Origin: Thermoflavifilum sp.
Lineage (GTDB): Bacteria > Bacteroidota > Bacteroidia > Chitinophagales > Chitinophagaceae
Length of the DNA stretch: 64,000 nucleotides
Reading direction: 5' to 3'
Assembly (NCBI RefSeq): GCF_014961315.1
Contig: NZ_CP063141.1
Location: 1,922,001-1,986,000, forward strand
The notes below the pieces were generated by a model. It was not told the DNA's origin. It made no database searches and was given only the letters and a program-made list of their open reading frames with translations. Position numbers and translations under genes: made by a program. Below are positions 17,986 to 26,597 of this stretch, one piece after another. The stretch's first letter is position 1, and every line of letters starts with the position of its first letter.

Positions 17986-18432
17986 ATGATGTTGCGTTTT
18001 ATTTGCATTGTGGGCGTTATAGGTTTGCTGTTTACCGCCTGCAGCAAGAATAAAGGTTTTCCGACTGTTCCGCAAATTTCGTTAGAATCCATTAATCCGC
18101 TGGAATTAGGCAATGGAGAAACCTTGCAGATCGTGCTTAATTTTAAAGATGCCGAGGGTGATATTCAGGATTCGGTATTTGTACGCGAGGATGTGGGCTA
18201 TAACTATTATGATATTTTTTATCCGATGCCTGGCGATATTCCCAAGCAAAAAAACATGCAGGGACAGATTATCCTGTATTTACCTTATGGATCGGGCCCG
18301 GGTGGCTTTGCGGTAGCTTCGCCGCAGCGGCCCAATTTGCCTGACACGGCTACATTTTACATTTACATCAAAGACCTGCAGGGGCATATCAGCGATACGG
18401 TAAAAACCCCGCAGGTGGTGGTGTTGCCCTGA
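17986..18432 (+). CDS. Hypothetical lipoprotein
   Basis: A 148-residue protein with a lipoprotein signal peptide: hydrophobic CIVGVIGLLFTAC with the lipobox LFTAC, then SKNKG. The mature part has beta-strand character and reads like an extracytoplasmic immunoglobulin-type domain (LQIVLNFKDAEGDIQDSVF), a pattern common in Bacteroidota surface lipoproteins. No enzymatic motif is visible. It is convergent with uxuA (11-base gap) and divergent from the LuxE-like gene. Confidence 0.75.
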   Translation: MMLRFICIVGVIGLLFTACSKNKGFPTVPQISLESINPLELGNGETLQIVLNFKDAEGDIQDSVFVREDVGYNYYDIFYPMPGDIPKQKNMQGQIILYLPYGSGPGGFAVASPQRPNLPDTATFYIYIKDLQGHISDTVKTPQVVVLP

Positions 18433-18443
18433 ACGGTGAAACA

Positions 18444-19622
18444 TTATGTCTGTTTCAGCATGCGTTGGATACCCATTTCCAGACCTCGCAATTCGGCCAG
18501 TCCCCTTAATCTTCCGATAGCCGAATATCCGGGGTAGGTTTTTTTATGCAGATCGTCCAACATTTGATGACCATGGTCGGGCCGCATGGGAATCGAGCGT
18601 TTCTCCTGATGCATCAGATCAACCACATTTTTCATGACGGCAAACATATCCACATCGCCATCGAGATGGTCGGCTTCATAAAAATTGCCCGCCTCCTGGC
18701 GTTTCACGTTGCGCAGGTGGAGAAAATGAATATGGCTTCCCAGCTCCTTTACCATGGCCGGCAGATCATTATCGGGGCGGGCGCCCAGTGAGCCTGTACA
18801 GAAGCAGAGACCGTTGGCCGGTGCCGGAGCGGCCTGCAACAGCGCACGAAGATGATCGGCCGTGCTGACGATACGTGGCAGACCCAGCAGGGGCCAGGGC
18901 GGATCGTCGGGATGAATGGCCAGTTGAAGGTGAAGCTCCTCGGCAACGGGAACAATTTCGCGAAGGAAATCGAACAGATGCTGCTGAAGCGTGAAAGCCT
19001 CCATGCCGGCATAGGTTTGCAATGCTTCTAAGATCTCTTCCCGCGTGAAACGACCCTCACTGCCGGGAAGCCCCAGCAGTGCATTATGGTATAACGTTTC
19101 TTTTTCCTGATCGGTCATATCCCGGAATCGACGTTCCGCACCGGCGATTTCATCGGCGGTATAATCCTGCTCGGCATGAGGGCGTTTGAGCAGAAAAAGG
19201 TCGAAAGCGATGAAAGCCAGCCGTTCGAAACGCAATGCCAGGCTGCGGTCGGGCATCGGATAGGCGATATCGGTGCGCATCCAGTCGAGTATCGGCATGA
19301 AATTATAGGTGATCACCCGTATGCCGCAGGCAGCCAGGTTGCGCAGGCTATCTTTATAATGTGCGATATATTCCCGATAACGACCGGTTTGTTTTTTAAT
19401 ATCTTCATGTACGGGCAGGCTTTCCACCACAGCCCAATGCATACCGGCGGCTGCAATTTCCCGTTGTCGTTTTTGAATCTCTTCCACGGTCCATACTTCC
19501 CCTACCGGGATATGGTGCAAGGCGGTGACTACCCCGGTACAGCCTGCCTGACGGATATCCCAGAGACTTACAGGATCATTCGGACCATACCAGCGCATGC
19601 ATTGAATGAGATGCGGAGTCAT
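18444..19622 (-). CDS. uxuA: Mannonate dehydratase
   Basis: A 392-residue enzyme that dehydrates D-mannonate to 2-keto-3-deoxygluconate in hexuronate breakdown; close to the usual length of 394. Conserved stretches include [19 protein letters not shown] at the N-terminus, [19 protein letters not shown], and [11 protein letters not shown] near the C-terminus. The frame is open to 19706, but the ATG at 19622 gives the family N-terminus. No uxuB, uxaC or kdgK lies beside it. Confidence 0.95.
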   Translation of the reverse strand: MTPHLIQCMRWYGPNDPVSLWDIRQAGCTGVVTALHHIPVGEVWTVEEIQKRQREIAAAGMHWAVVESLPVHEDIKKQTGRYREYIAHYKDSLRNLAACGIRVITYNFMPILDWMRTDIAYPMPDRSLALRFERLAFIAFDLFLLKRPHAEQDYTADEIAGAERRFRDMTDQEKETLYHNALLGLPGSEGRFTREEILEALQTYAGMEAFTLQQHLFDFLREIVPVAEELHLQLAIHPDDPPWPLLGLPRIVSTADHLRALLQAAPAPANGLCFCTGSLGARPDNDLPAMVKELGSHIHFLHLRNVKRQEAGNFYEADHLDGDVDMFAVMKNVVDLMHQEKRSIPMRPDHGHQMLDDLHKKTYPGYSAIGRLRGLAELRGLEMGIQRMLKQT

Positions 19623-19713
19623 GGCATAGCGTTTTGAAACTGCAAAATACGCTCTAAACAAGAATGATGAACCTTCGGAGTTCAACAAAAATTGTGTAGT
19701 TTGCAATGGCTTT

Positions 19714-19790
19714 GGTCCGGTAGCTCAGCTGGATAGAGCAACAGCCTTCTAAGCTGTGGGTCATGCGTTCGAATCGCATCCGGATCACCA
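19714..19790 (+). tRNA. tRNA-Arg (anticodon UCU), intact copy
   Basis: 77 bases including encoded CCA. It folds fully: acceptor GGTCCGG with CCGGATC, D stem GCTC/GAGC, linker A26, anticodon stem ACAGC/GCTGT around CTTCTAA (anticodon TCT), T arm ATGCG-TTCGAAT-CGCAT. It decodes AGA/AGG. A near-identical second copy begins 344 bases downstream, after a GIY-YIG gene. Confidence 0.97.
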
Positions 19791-19815
19791 CACTTCACAG
19801 ACAGTACAACCTTTC

Positions 19816-20067
19816 ATGACGGATGGGTATTATGTATATGTATTGAAAAGCGAGGATTACCCCAGGTTTTATATTGGAATCACAAACGATATCCATCGCC
19901 GCCTATCCGAACACAATCAGGGGCATACCCGATCAACCCGCATGTATAGGCCCTGGCATGTAGTGTGGGTTGAAAAACATCCAGATAGAAAAGAGGCCAG
20001 AAAGCGAGAATCATATTTAAAAAGTGGCGTGGGCAGGGCGTGGATACAAAGCTTTTTGGTCCGGTAG
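19816..20067 (+). CDS. Small GIY-YIG nuclease between two tRNA-Arg copies
   Basis: An 83-residue single-domain GIY-YIG protein. YYVYVL (residues 5-10) corresponds to the GIY strand, FYIGITN (18-24) to YIG, RR at 28-29 to the catalytic arginine helix, and ARKRE with E65 to the metal-binding glutamate, followed by SYLKSG. It resembles the UPF0213/URI branch. The ATG at 19816 is preferred because the longer frame begins inside tRNA copy 1. The last codons and the TAG stop are supplied by the 5' end of tRNA copy 2. The position between duplicated tRNA genes suggests a homing-type role; a repair or housekeeping role is also possible. Confidence 0.88.
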   Translation: MTDGYYVYVLKSEDYPRFYIGITNDIHRRLSEHNQGHTRSTRMYRPWHVVWVEKHPDRKEARKRESYLKSGVGRAWIQSFLVR

Positions 20068-20153
20068 CTCAGCTGGATACCTGCCTGCCGGCAGGCAGGG
20101 AGCACAGCCTTCTAAGCTGTGGGTCATGCGTTCGAATCGCATCCGGATCACCA
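20058..20153 (+). pseudogene. Second tRNA-Arg(UCU) copy, D loop interrupted by a 20-bp palindrome
   Basis: It matches copy 1 from the acceptor stem through GGATA, and from GAGC to the CCA end, with about 50 identical bases at the 3' side. Between them lies a 20-base palindrome, and the A that should follow the D stem (position 26) is missing. The D stem GCTC/GAGC can still pair, so the transcript could fold as a tRNA with a long hairpin in the D loop. I call it a probable pseudogene; a functional odd tRNA is not excluded. Confidence 0.8.
20080..20099. repeat. Perfect 20-bp palindrome in the tRNA D loop
   Basis: CCTGCCTGCCGGCAGGCAGG equals its own reverse complement. It is a clean insertion relative to the intact tRNA copy. 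I did not notice another full copy in the window. REP-like in form. Confidence 0.9.
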
Positions 20154-20187
20154 CTCCACCCCTTGCCATACTGCATGAGGGTGTGTT

Positions 20188-20937
20188 TCATGATGATTTT
20201 ACCCTGTCAGCGTTTCCCCCTTCTTTTAAAATCTGTTTCATCTTTTTTATTTCTGCTGGATCGATCTGGGTATCCGATAGGGAGAAGGGGGCATTTTCCA
20301 GGTTCTCGAATGGTAAAGGGATAGAGGCTCCGCTATGGAACCACCGAATAGCCGTATCTTTCATCAAAGTCGGCAGATGGGATGAGCGGATGCCTCCGGC
20401 AGCGATGATCTCCAGTGCCTCGCCCGCCACATCCTGCAAATGCTGTAGCAATGGCATGCCCTCGACTGCTGTTCTTTGCTGTCCGGAGCTGAGTACATAT
20501 TGAAATCCACAGGATAAGATATCGCTGAGGGCTTTTTCGGGGTCGGGCGTCAGGTCGAATGCCCGATGAAATGTAGTTTCCATCGGCCAGGCCAGTTCCA
20601 CCAGTTGCCGACACACAGCCACATCCACCCGACGGTCGGGAAGGAGCACACCCAGCACCACGCCATCGCATCCCAGATTTTTACACAATCGAATATCGGT
20701 TTTCATGATCTCGAGCTCCGCTTCAGTGTACGAAAAATTCCCCCCGCGCGGCCGGATCATCACAAAAACCGGAATTTGAAGTCGGGCTTTGACTTGTTGA
20801 ATGGTACCCGCCGAAGGGGTCGTGCCGCCGGCATGCAGGTTATCGCACAGTTCAATGCGATCGGCTCCGGCTTCAGCAGCCAGAAGCGCACTCTGGAAAG
20901 AGTTGACGCAGGCCTCAAGCTGAATGGATGTGCGCAT
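20188..20937 (-). CDS. cutC: CutC family protein
   Basis: A 249-residue TIM-barrel protein. Family motifs are visible: QLEACVNSFQSALLAAEAGADRI shortened here to its core LEACVNS and GADRIELC, then VMIRPRGGNFSYTE, and TFHRAFD near the centre. CutC was named for copper tolerance in E. coli, a role later disputed; its reaction is not established. The frame begins at a TTG at 20943, but the ATG at 20937 is the natural start. It is convergent with the tRNA cassette. Confidence 0.93.
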   Translation of the reverse strand: MRTSIQLEACVNSFQSALLAAEAGADRIELCDNLHAGGTTPSAGTIQQVKARLQIPVFVMIRPRGGNFSYTEAELEIMKTDIRLCKNLGCDGVVLGVLLPDRRVDVAVCRQLVELAWPMETTFHRAFDLTPDPEKALSDILSCGFQYVLSSGQQRTAVEGMPLLQHLQDVAGEALEIIAAGGIRSSHLPTLMKDTAIRWFHSGASIPLPFENLENAPFSLSDTQIDPAEIKKMKQILKEGGNADRVKSS

Positions 20938-21014
20938 GGTCAATTCCTTGTTTCAATCAAGCTTAAATTGATATTACCGGTAAGGAACCGTAATTTCGGT
21001 TAAAAATAGTTGCC

Positions 21015-21704
21015 ATGGGCACCATTTTCATAACTGGAGCTTCGGGGGGATTGGGCGGACATGTTACCCGTCGTCTTTTGCAGGATGGCTGGACTTTACA
21101 GGCCGCCGTTCATCGTCGTGAAGCCGCCGATCAGCTCGCCCGGCAGTTTACGGGCTTTCCGATTCAGGTATCGGTAGTGGACATTACCCGTCGGGATGAG
21201 GTCGAGAACTGGGTGCGCACGGCAGCAGATATGGATGGACTGGTTCACTTGGCCGGCGGATTTCGGGGAGGCGGTGAGCTTTCGGCTTCATCGGATGCAG
21301 ACTATGATTTCCTGTTTAACCTGCATGCGCGAGCTACCTTTTATTTGCTGGCCGCTGTCATGCCCATATTGAAAAAACGAGGTGGTGGAGCTATCGTAAC
21401 GGTGGCGGCGCGTACGGCCCTCAGGCCCGGCAAGGAAGCTGCCCTGTATGCCGCCAGCAAGGCGGCCGAGCTAACCCTTACCCTGGCAGCTGCTGAAGAA
21501 GGACGCCCGTATCAGGTCAGGGCCAACTGCATTGTACCCGCAGTTATCCGTACCCCGGCCAATATGGATGGTGCTCTGGAAAAAGAAATAGCACGCTGGA
21601 CCGACCCGGCCGATATTGCCGAATGCATTGCCTTCCTGGTTTCCGATCGGGGAAAATCGGTCACCGGTGCCCAGATTCCCATGTATGGGGGCATTCCAGC
21701 CTGA
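21015..21704 (+). CDS. Short-chain dehydrogenase/reductase
   Basis: A 229-residue classical SDR. TGASGGLGG at residues 7-15 binds the dinucleotide, HLAGGF is the NAG-equivalent, and YAASKAA carries the catalytic Tyr and Lys. ITRRDE in place of an acidic residue after beta-2 gives no clear cofactor call. Substrate unknown. It is convergent with secDF, with three bases between stops. Confidence 0.9.
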   Translation: MGTIFITGASGGLGGHVTRRLLQDGWTLQAAVHRREAADQLARQFTGFPIQVSVVDITRRDEVENWVRTAADMDGLVHLAGGFRGGGELSASSDADYDFLFNLHARATFYLLAAVMPILKKRGGGAIVTVAARTALRPGKEAALYAASKAAELTLTLAAAEEGRPYQVRANCIVPAVIRTPANMDGALEKEIARWTDPADIAECIAFLVSDRGKSVTGAQIPMYGGIPA

Positions 21705-21707
21705 TGT

Positions 21708-24700
21708 TCATTTGGCAGTGGCTTTTTTGGTGGAATAAGCCGGCGCTTTCACCCGAGCTGTTTCCTGACTATGCAGCCGGTTCTTCCGGTCGAAATCGAC
21801 CAGCACGGGCGAGGCAATGAAAATGGAAGAATACGTACCGGTGATGATCCCCACCAGCATGGCAAAAGAAAATCCCCGGATCGACTCTCCACCAAAGAGG
21901 AACAACACCAGAATGGTGATGAACACCGTGAGTGAGGTCATGATGGTACGCGTGAGGGTGTCGTTGATTGCCTTATCGATCACCGTAACTTTATCGGCTC
22001 CTTTCATTTCCCGGAAATATTCACGTACGCGGTCAAATACAATCACCGTGTCGTTCATGGAATAGCCGATGACGGTGAGGATAGCTGCAATAAACTGTTG
22101 ATTGATCTCCAGTTCCGGAATCCATTTCCGCAGATAAGAAAAGACGAACAAAATGACCAGTACGTCGTGCACCAGAGAAAGAATGGTACCCAGGGAATAT
22201 TGCCATCTACGGAATCGTATCAGGATATACAGGAAGATGATGATCACTGCAAAGATGGTGGCCTTAACCGCGCCCCGTTTTAAATCTTCTGAAATCGTAG
22301 GCAATACGGTTTGAGAACCGATAATGTATTTCGAACGAAAGGTCTGAAAGTCAATTCCCTTAGGCAAATATGGCTGCAACCCCACAAACAACGTATGTTG
22401 TACGGTGGAATCAATTTTTTCACCGCTCTGATCAATCAGGTAAGAGGTAGTAATATTCATCACATTGTGTGTACCCAGTGTTTTCACAACCGGAAATTCA
22501 CCTAACAGGGGCTGTAGTGCATGTGCGATTTCTTCTGTGGTATAGGGCTGAGTAAATTGAATATCATAGCTACGTCCACCTTTAAATTCCACGCCTTCGT
22601 TAAATCCATGGAAATAAGAAGAGAGGCCCAGCAGCATCAGGATACCGGAAACCACATAAGCATATTTGCGGTTTTCAATGAATTTGAAATGGGCTTTCCG
22701 GAAAATGGCACGGGATAGATGGGTAAAATATTCGAAATGTCGTTTTTTGTTGGTCCAGAAATCTTCTATAAGTCGCGACACCAGGATGCCGGTAAACAGG
22801 GAAAGCAGAATTCCCAGAATTTGAGTGGTAGCAAAACCTCGCACCGGTCCCAATCCGAAATAATACAGGATAATGGCGGTAAGTAGCATGGTTACGTGAG
22901 CATCCAGCACGGGCGCATAGGAATGCCGGTAACCATCGGCTATCGCCTGCAGGTAACCTTTACCCTGATAAAGTTCTTCTTTGATACGCTCGAAGATGAT
23001 CACGTTGGTATCTACGGCCATGCCGATGGTGAGCACCAGACCAGCAATGCCCGGCATGGTGAGGGTAGCACCCAGCGCAGCCAATACACCCACGGTGAAA
23101 AGCAAGTTGAGTATCAGGGCGATATTGGCCACCATACCTCCATTGTTGAAATAAATCAACATGAGGATGAAAATGATGATAAACGACAGCACGAACGATT
23201 TGATACCGGCCTGAATGGATTCTTTACCCAGTGTAGGTCCTACCACCTGTTCCTGTACAATATGAGCGGGAACGGGCAGCTTACCCGTCTGGAGAATATT
23301 TGCCAGGTCCTGTGCCTCCTGAGCCGTGAAATTCCCTGTAATAGAGGATACTCCGCCTGCAATCTCGGATTGTACCACCGGTGCAGATACCACTTCATCA
23401 TCGAGCACAATGGCAATGCATTTGCCAATATTATCTCCTGTCATTTTTTTCCAGATCCTTGCACCGGTATTATCCATGCGCATCTCCACTTCATATCCGC
23501 CTCCGGTAGGACTCACATCGGCACGTGCATCCACGACGTGCGAACCATCCAGCAGGGGTTGATCGGAGCCGGGAATGGTTTTAATCGCATAAACATTGAT
23601 AAAATCGCTTTTTTTATTACGGCTACTGGTTTCCGAACCATACAGAAACTTGAGATCGCGAGGCAAGACATTTTTCACCACATCAAGGGAAAGATAATAA
23701 TTGAATAAAGGTGTATCGGCAAGACGGATGGTTCCAATGATGGGGCGGCCGGGCGATTGGTGCAGGATGGTAAACAACGGATTTTGCTTTTGCTGGGCTA
23801 AGAGCTGGTTGCTGGTATCGGGGGTTGGGGTGGAAGAGGGGCGTTCATGAATGAAAGCGCGCAGACTATTGCCTGAAGTATCGGCGGATTCACCATTTGC
23901 AGTAGAAGCCCTTCTTGTCGAGGCACTAGCATGGGTTGTATCGCTACTGGTGTTTTCACTGGCCAGGTATTGCGCAATGGCATTGTTCATGGGCAGCAAC
24001 ACGTTGTTGTAGAAATTCTGATCGAGTTCGTAAGTTTCCCAGAATTCCAGTTTTGCGGTTGCCTGTAAATATTTTCGCACCCGGTCGGGATTATGCACGC
24101 CGGGCAGTTCAACGGTGATGATGCCTCTGTTCAGGTCAAGGTTGATGTTCGGTTGAGCCACACCGAATTTGTCGATTCGTTGCAAAAGCACATTGTATGT
24201 GCGTTTGATGGCATCGTTGGCTTCATTACGGATAACATTAATTACCTGATCGTCCGAAGAGTTGTAATTGAGTTTATTCTGAAAGGCTGTTACAAACAAA
24301 GGTGCCAGCCTTTCGTTAGCTGGCTTTACTTCTTTCCATGCTTCATAGAAAAGGGTTACGAAATCCTTTCCGCTGGTTCCCCTGCGCTGGCTGGCCAGTT
24401 GCAACGCCCTGTTAAATGCAGGATCCTTGGAATTATTGGCCATTGATCGAATCAGATCTTCCACCGACACTTCAAGTACCACGTTCATACCACCTTGCAG
24501 ATCAAGGCCCAGATTGAGTTCCTGTTCTTTAGCCTGTTCGTAAGTGTATTTATTAATCAATGTGTTGTAAATCACTTCATCACGGGTGCTATCCTCGATG
24601 TGTTGGATCCGATCGGCAATAATTTGCTCGAGCGTGTCCGCATAGGCTTTTTGAAGCACAGGTTGCTGGGGATATTTTTCCGTCGGCGAGGGATAATGCT

Positions 24701-24833
24701 GTTTTACAAAAGCCTGAGCTTCCTTTCTGATTTTGGATTCGTATCGTTTCACCACAAAAGTAAAGGAGAGCTGATAGAGGGAAATAAGGATCAGCACCAC
24801 GGTGAAGAATTTCACTAAACCCTTGATCTGCAT
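21708..24833 (-). CDS. secDF: Fused protein translocase subunit SecDF
   Basis: A 1041-residue inner-membrane protein that uses the proton gradient to drive late stages of Sec export. The SecD half starts with one helix at residues 8-25, then LGLDLQGGMNVVLEV, the large periplasmic domain with several hundred residues, and five helices. The SecF half begins near residue 750 with FKGGRSYDIQF after the helix that includes GVEFKGG, and ends in MNDTVIVFDRVRE and further helices. Fusion of the two subunits is usual in Bacteroidota. The SecD region around residues 290-350 is a low-complexity S/T/N/P insertion. Confidence 0.97.
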   Translation of the reverse strand: MQIKGLVKFFTVVLILISLYQLSFTFVVKRYESKIRKEAQAFVKQHYPSPTEKYPQQPVLQKAYADTLEQIIADRIQHIEDSTRDEVIYNTLINKYTYEQAKEQELNLGLDLQGGMNVVLEVSVEDLIRSMANNSKDPAFNRALQLASQRRGTSGKDFVTLFYEAWKEVKPANERLAPLFVTAFQNKLNYNSSDDQVINVIRNEANDAIKRTYNVLLQRIDKFGVAQPNINLDLNRGIITVELPGVHNPDRVRKYLQATAKLEFWETYELDQNFYNNVLLPMNNAIAQYLASENTSSDTTHASASTRRASTANGESADTSGNSLRAFIHERPSSTPTPDTSNQLLAQQKQNPLFTILHQSPGRPIIGTIRLADTPLFNYYLSLDVVKNVLPRDLKFLYGSETSSRNKKSDFINVYAIKTIPGSDQPLLDGSHVVDARADVSPTGGGYEVEMRMDNTGARIWKKMTGDNIGKCIAIVLDDEVVSAPVVQSEIAGGVSSITGNFTAQEAQDLANILQTGKLPVPAHIVQEQVVGPTLGKESIQAGIKSFVLSFIIIFILMLIYFNNGGMVANIALILNLLFTVGVLAALGATLTMPGIAGLVLTIGMAVDTNVIIFERIKEELYQGKGYLQAIADGYRHSYAPVLDAHVTMLLTAIILYYFGLGPVRGFATTQILGILLSLFTGILVSRLIEDFWTNKKRHFEYFTHLSRAIFRKAHFKFIENRKYAYVVSGILMLLGLSSYFHGFNEGVEFKGGRSYDIQFTQPYTTEEIAHALQPLLGEFPVVKTLGTHNVMNITTSYLIDQSGEKIDSTVQHTLFVGLQPYLPKGIDFQTFRSKYIIGSQTVLPTISEDLKRGAVKATIFAVIIIFLYILIRFRRWQYSLGTILSLVHDVLVILFVFSYLRKWIPELEINQQFIAAILTVIGYSMNDTVIVFDRVREYFREMKGADKVTVIDKAINDTLTRTIMTSLTVFITILVLFLFGGESIRGFSFAMLVGIITGTYSSIFIASPVLVDFDRKNRLHSQETARVKAPAYSTKKATAK

Positions 24834-24871
24834 AGCTTATGATTATTTTTTATGATACATGCCAGAACGCG

Positions 24872-24899
24872 CAAAGATAGTATTTAGTTCTGTTTTCAA
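24872..24899 (-). promoter_or_regulatory. secDF promoter
   Basis: On the minus strand TTG (24899-24897), a 17-base spacer and TATCTTTG (24879-24872) precede secDF by 38 bases. The -7 box is exact; the spacer is slightly short. Confidence 0.5.
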
Positions 24900-24968
24900 G
24901 GAAGGCAAGCATGCTTCATGGGAATAGGAGCGACTGAATTTCATAAAACCATGATGCTGCTTTTTTTT

Positions 24969-26024
24969 TCAGGAAAATGGCAGCCATTGTTTGCGCTGGT
25001 GGCTTTCCATCGCCAGCTCAATCAGCCTGATGGTATCATAGCCATCCCTGGCCGATACCGGTGGGGCTTGTTGATGTCGGATGGCCTGGTGAAGTTGTCG
25101 GTAAAACAGTCCATAATCGCCCCGCAGCGAAGGAAAGGGTACTGGGGTAGTGGGATTGGAATACAGAATGCCCCAGGCTTCGGGTGGTTCGACACCCCAT
25201 TCAGGAATATTGGGGAGATGACCCTGTCGGAGCAGGGCTTCCTGTGGGTCTTCGCTGTATTTCACGAAAGCGCCCTGAGTGCCTCTGAGCACATAGCGGG
25301 GTGCTGGATCGCTTACCAGCATGCCGGCATGCAATTTTACCGTGCGTTTTTCGTATGCCAGCCAGATGTCAAACGCATCTTCCACCAGGGCGCCTGGTCG
25401 TTGCTGGCCAAGGTAGGCCGTAAGCCAGCGAGGCTTACCAAACAGGCACAATGCATGATCGATAAGATGAGGGCCCAGGTCGTAGAGAATACCGCTTCCG
25501 GGCAGGGCCTGTTCTCGCCAGTGCGATCGCGGTTGTGGCCTCCAGCGGTTAAATTGAAAACAGGCTTCTACGATTTCTCCTATCATTCCATGCTGCACCA
25601 CCTGTTGAAGTGTTCTGAATCCGCTATCAAAGCGCCGATTGTGAAAAGGCACCAGCAGCAGGTGCTGTTTTTCGGCATAGGCCATGAGCTCGCCCATCTC
25701 GCTCGCCCTGAGGGTTACGGGCTTTTCTATCACCACATGCTTTCTGGCTTTGAGCGCTTTCATGGCCAGTTCAGCATGGGTATCATTGGGCGTGGTGATG
25801 ATGATTAATTCCGCATTTCCATGCTGGAGCAGCATATCTATATCGCGGAATAATTGCGCCTGCGGGAACATGTGCTGTGCATCCTGGCCATGGCGTTGCA
25901 TGACCGCGGTTACGCGAAAACCAGGATTCGTTTTTAAAAAGGGCGCATGAAAAAATCTTCCGGAAAGTCCAAATCCAATCAATGCCGTAGAAATGGGGGC
26001 CGTACCAGGAATGTTATCCATCAT
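24969..26024 (-). CDS. Gfo/Idh/MocA family oxidoreductase
   Basis: A 351-residue cytoplasmic NAD(P)-dependent dehydrogenase. The Rossmann motif GFGLSGRFFHAPF lies near residue 18, and VVIEKPVTL near residue 95 carries the EKP lysine characteristic of the family. GILYDLGPHLIDHAL supplies the Asp/His pair seen in Gfo-type enzymes. The substrate is probably a sugar, inositol or their derivative; the sequence does not fix it. It follows pyrR with a 12-base gap, apparently as a second cistron. Confidence 0.9.
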   Translation of the reverse strand: MMDNIPGTAPISTALIGFGLSGRFFHAPFLKTNPGFRVTAVMQRHGQDAQHMFPQAQLFRDIDMLLQHGNAELIIITTPNDTHAELAMKALKARKHVVIEKPVTLRASEMGELMAYAEKQHLLLVPFHNRRFDSGFRTLQQVVQHGMIGEIVEACFQFNRWRPQPRSHWREQALPGSGILYDLGPHLIDHALCLFGKPRWLTAYLGQQRPGALVEDAFDIWLAYEKRTVKLHAGMLVSDPAPRYVLRGTQGAFVKYSEDPQEALLRQGHLPNIPEWGVEPPEAWGILYSNPTTPVPFPSLRGDYGLFYRQLHQAIRHQQAPPVSARDGYDTIRLIELAMESHQRKQWLPFS

Positions 26025-26036
26025 CGGGGAGGTGTT

Positions 26037-26579
26037 TCAGGTCTCATTTTCATCGAGTAACAACACTTCATCCTGGCCATGCAATTCTTTCCAGCATACC
26101 TTTACTTTTTGCGACACGATAGCATCAATGCGCTTGCCCACATAATCGGCCTGGATGGGCAGCTCACGACTGAACTTGCGATCAATTAAAACCAGTACCT
26201 CTACGCTTGCCGGACGACCAAAATCCAGTATTGCATCCAGAGCAGAGCGAATGGTACGTCCTGTATAGAGCACATCATCAATTAAAACGACCCGCAGGCC
26301 TTCCACCAGAAAATTAATATCCGTTGTATTGGGTATTAAACTGGTTTTTCGTTGTTTGAAATCATCTCGATAGAAGGTGATGTCGAGCCTGCCATAGCGC
26401 AGATGGAGATGGGGTTGTACCTGTAACAACCTCTGGTAAATCCGGTCTGATAGCCTTATGCCGCGTGGTTGTAAACCTATAATTGCCGATTGTTGAAAAT
26501 CGCCATGTCGCTCCAGCAGTTCAAAACATAGCCGATTGATGGTGAGCTCAAGCTGATGTGCACTGGCAATGCGTTTCAC
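26037..26579 (-). CDS. pyrR: PyrR-type uracil phosphoribosyltransferase / pyrimidine regulator
   Basis: About 180 residues, the normal PyrR length. The PRPP-binding signature VVLIDDVLYTGRTIRSA and the N-terminal QLELTINRLCFELLE match PyrR. In Firmicutes the protein binds pyr mRNA; in other phyla it may act only as phosphoribosyltransferase. The open frame begins at a TTG (26600), but that codon is part of the TATTTTTG promoter box, so the GTG at 26579 is the better start. No other pyr gene adjoins. Confidence 0.88.
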   Translation of the reverse strand: MKRIASAHQLELTINRLCFELLERHGDFQQSAIIGLQPRGIRLSDRIYQRLLQVQPHLHLRYGRLDITFYRDDFKQRKTSLIPNTTDINFLVEGLRVVLIDDVLYTGRTIRSALDAILDFGRPASVEVLVLIDRKFSRELPIQADYVGKRIDAIVSQKVKVCWKELHGQDEVLLLDENET

Positions 26580-26597
26580 CCTTTTTTGTTTGATGTT

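Larger units (their letters stand above)
19711..20154 (+). mobile_element. Putative minimal tRNA-targeting element (tRNA-Arg, GIY-YIG, tRNA-Arg copy)
   Basis: The unit is framed by direct repeats formed by the two tRNA copies, each preceded by TTT and followed by a C after CCA. It carries one nuclease gene and one palindrome. There is no integrase or transposase. This composite reading is inference from arrangement; the parts are called separately. Confidence 0.45.

Noticed and set aside
20024-20503. Open frame crossing tRNA copy 2 and running into cutC antisense
   Set aside because: Generated by the palindrome and tRNA sequence being open in several frames; it is antisense to cutC over most of its length.
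22896-23708. 270-codon open frame antisense to secDF
   Set aside because: Shadow of the SecD coding region with no recognisable domain or own promoter.
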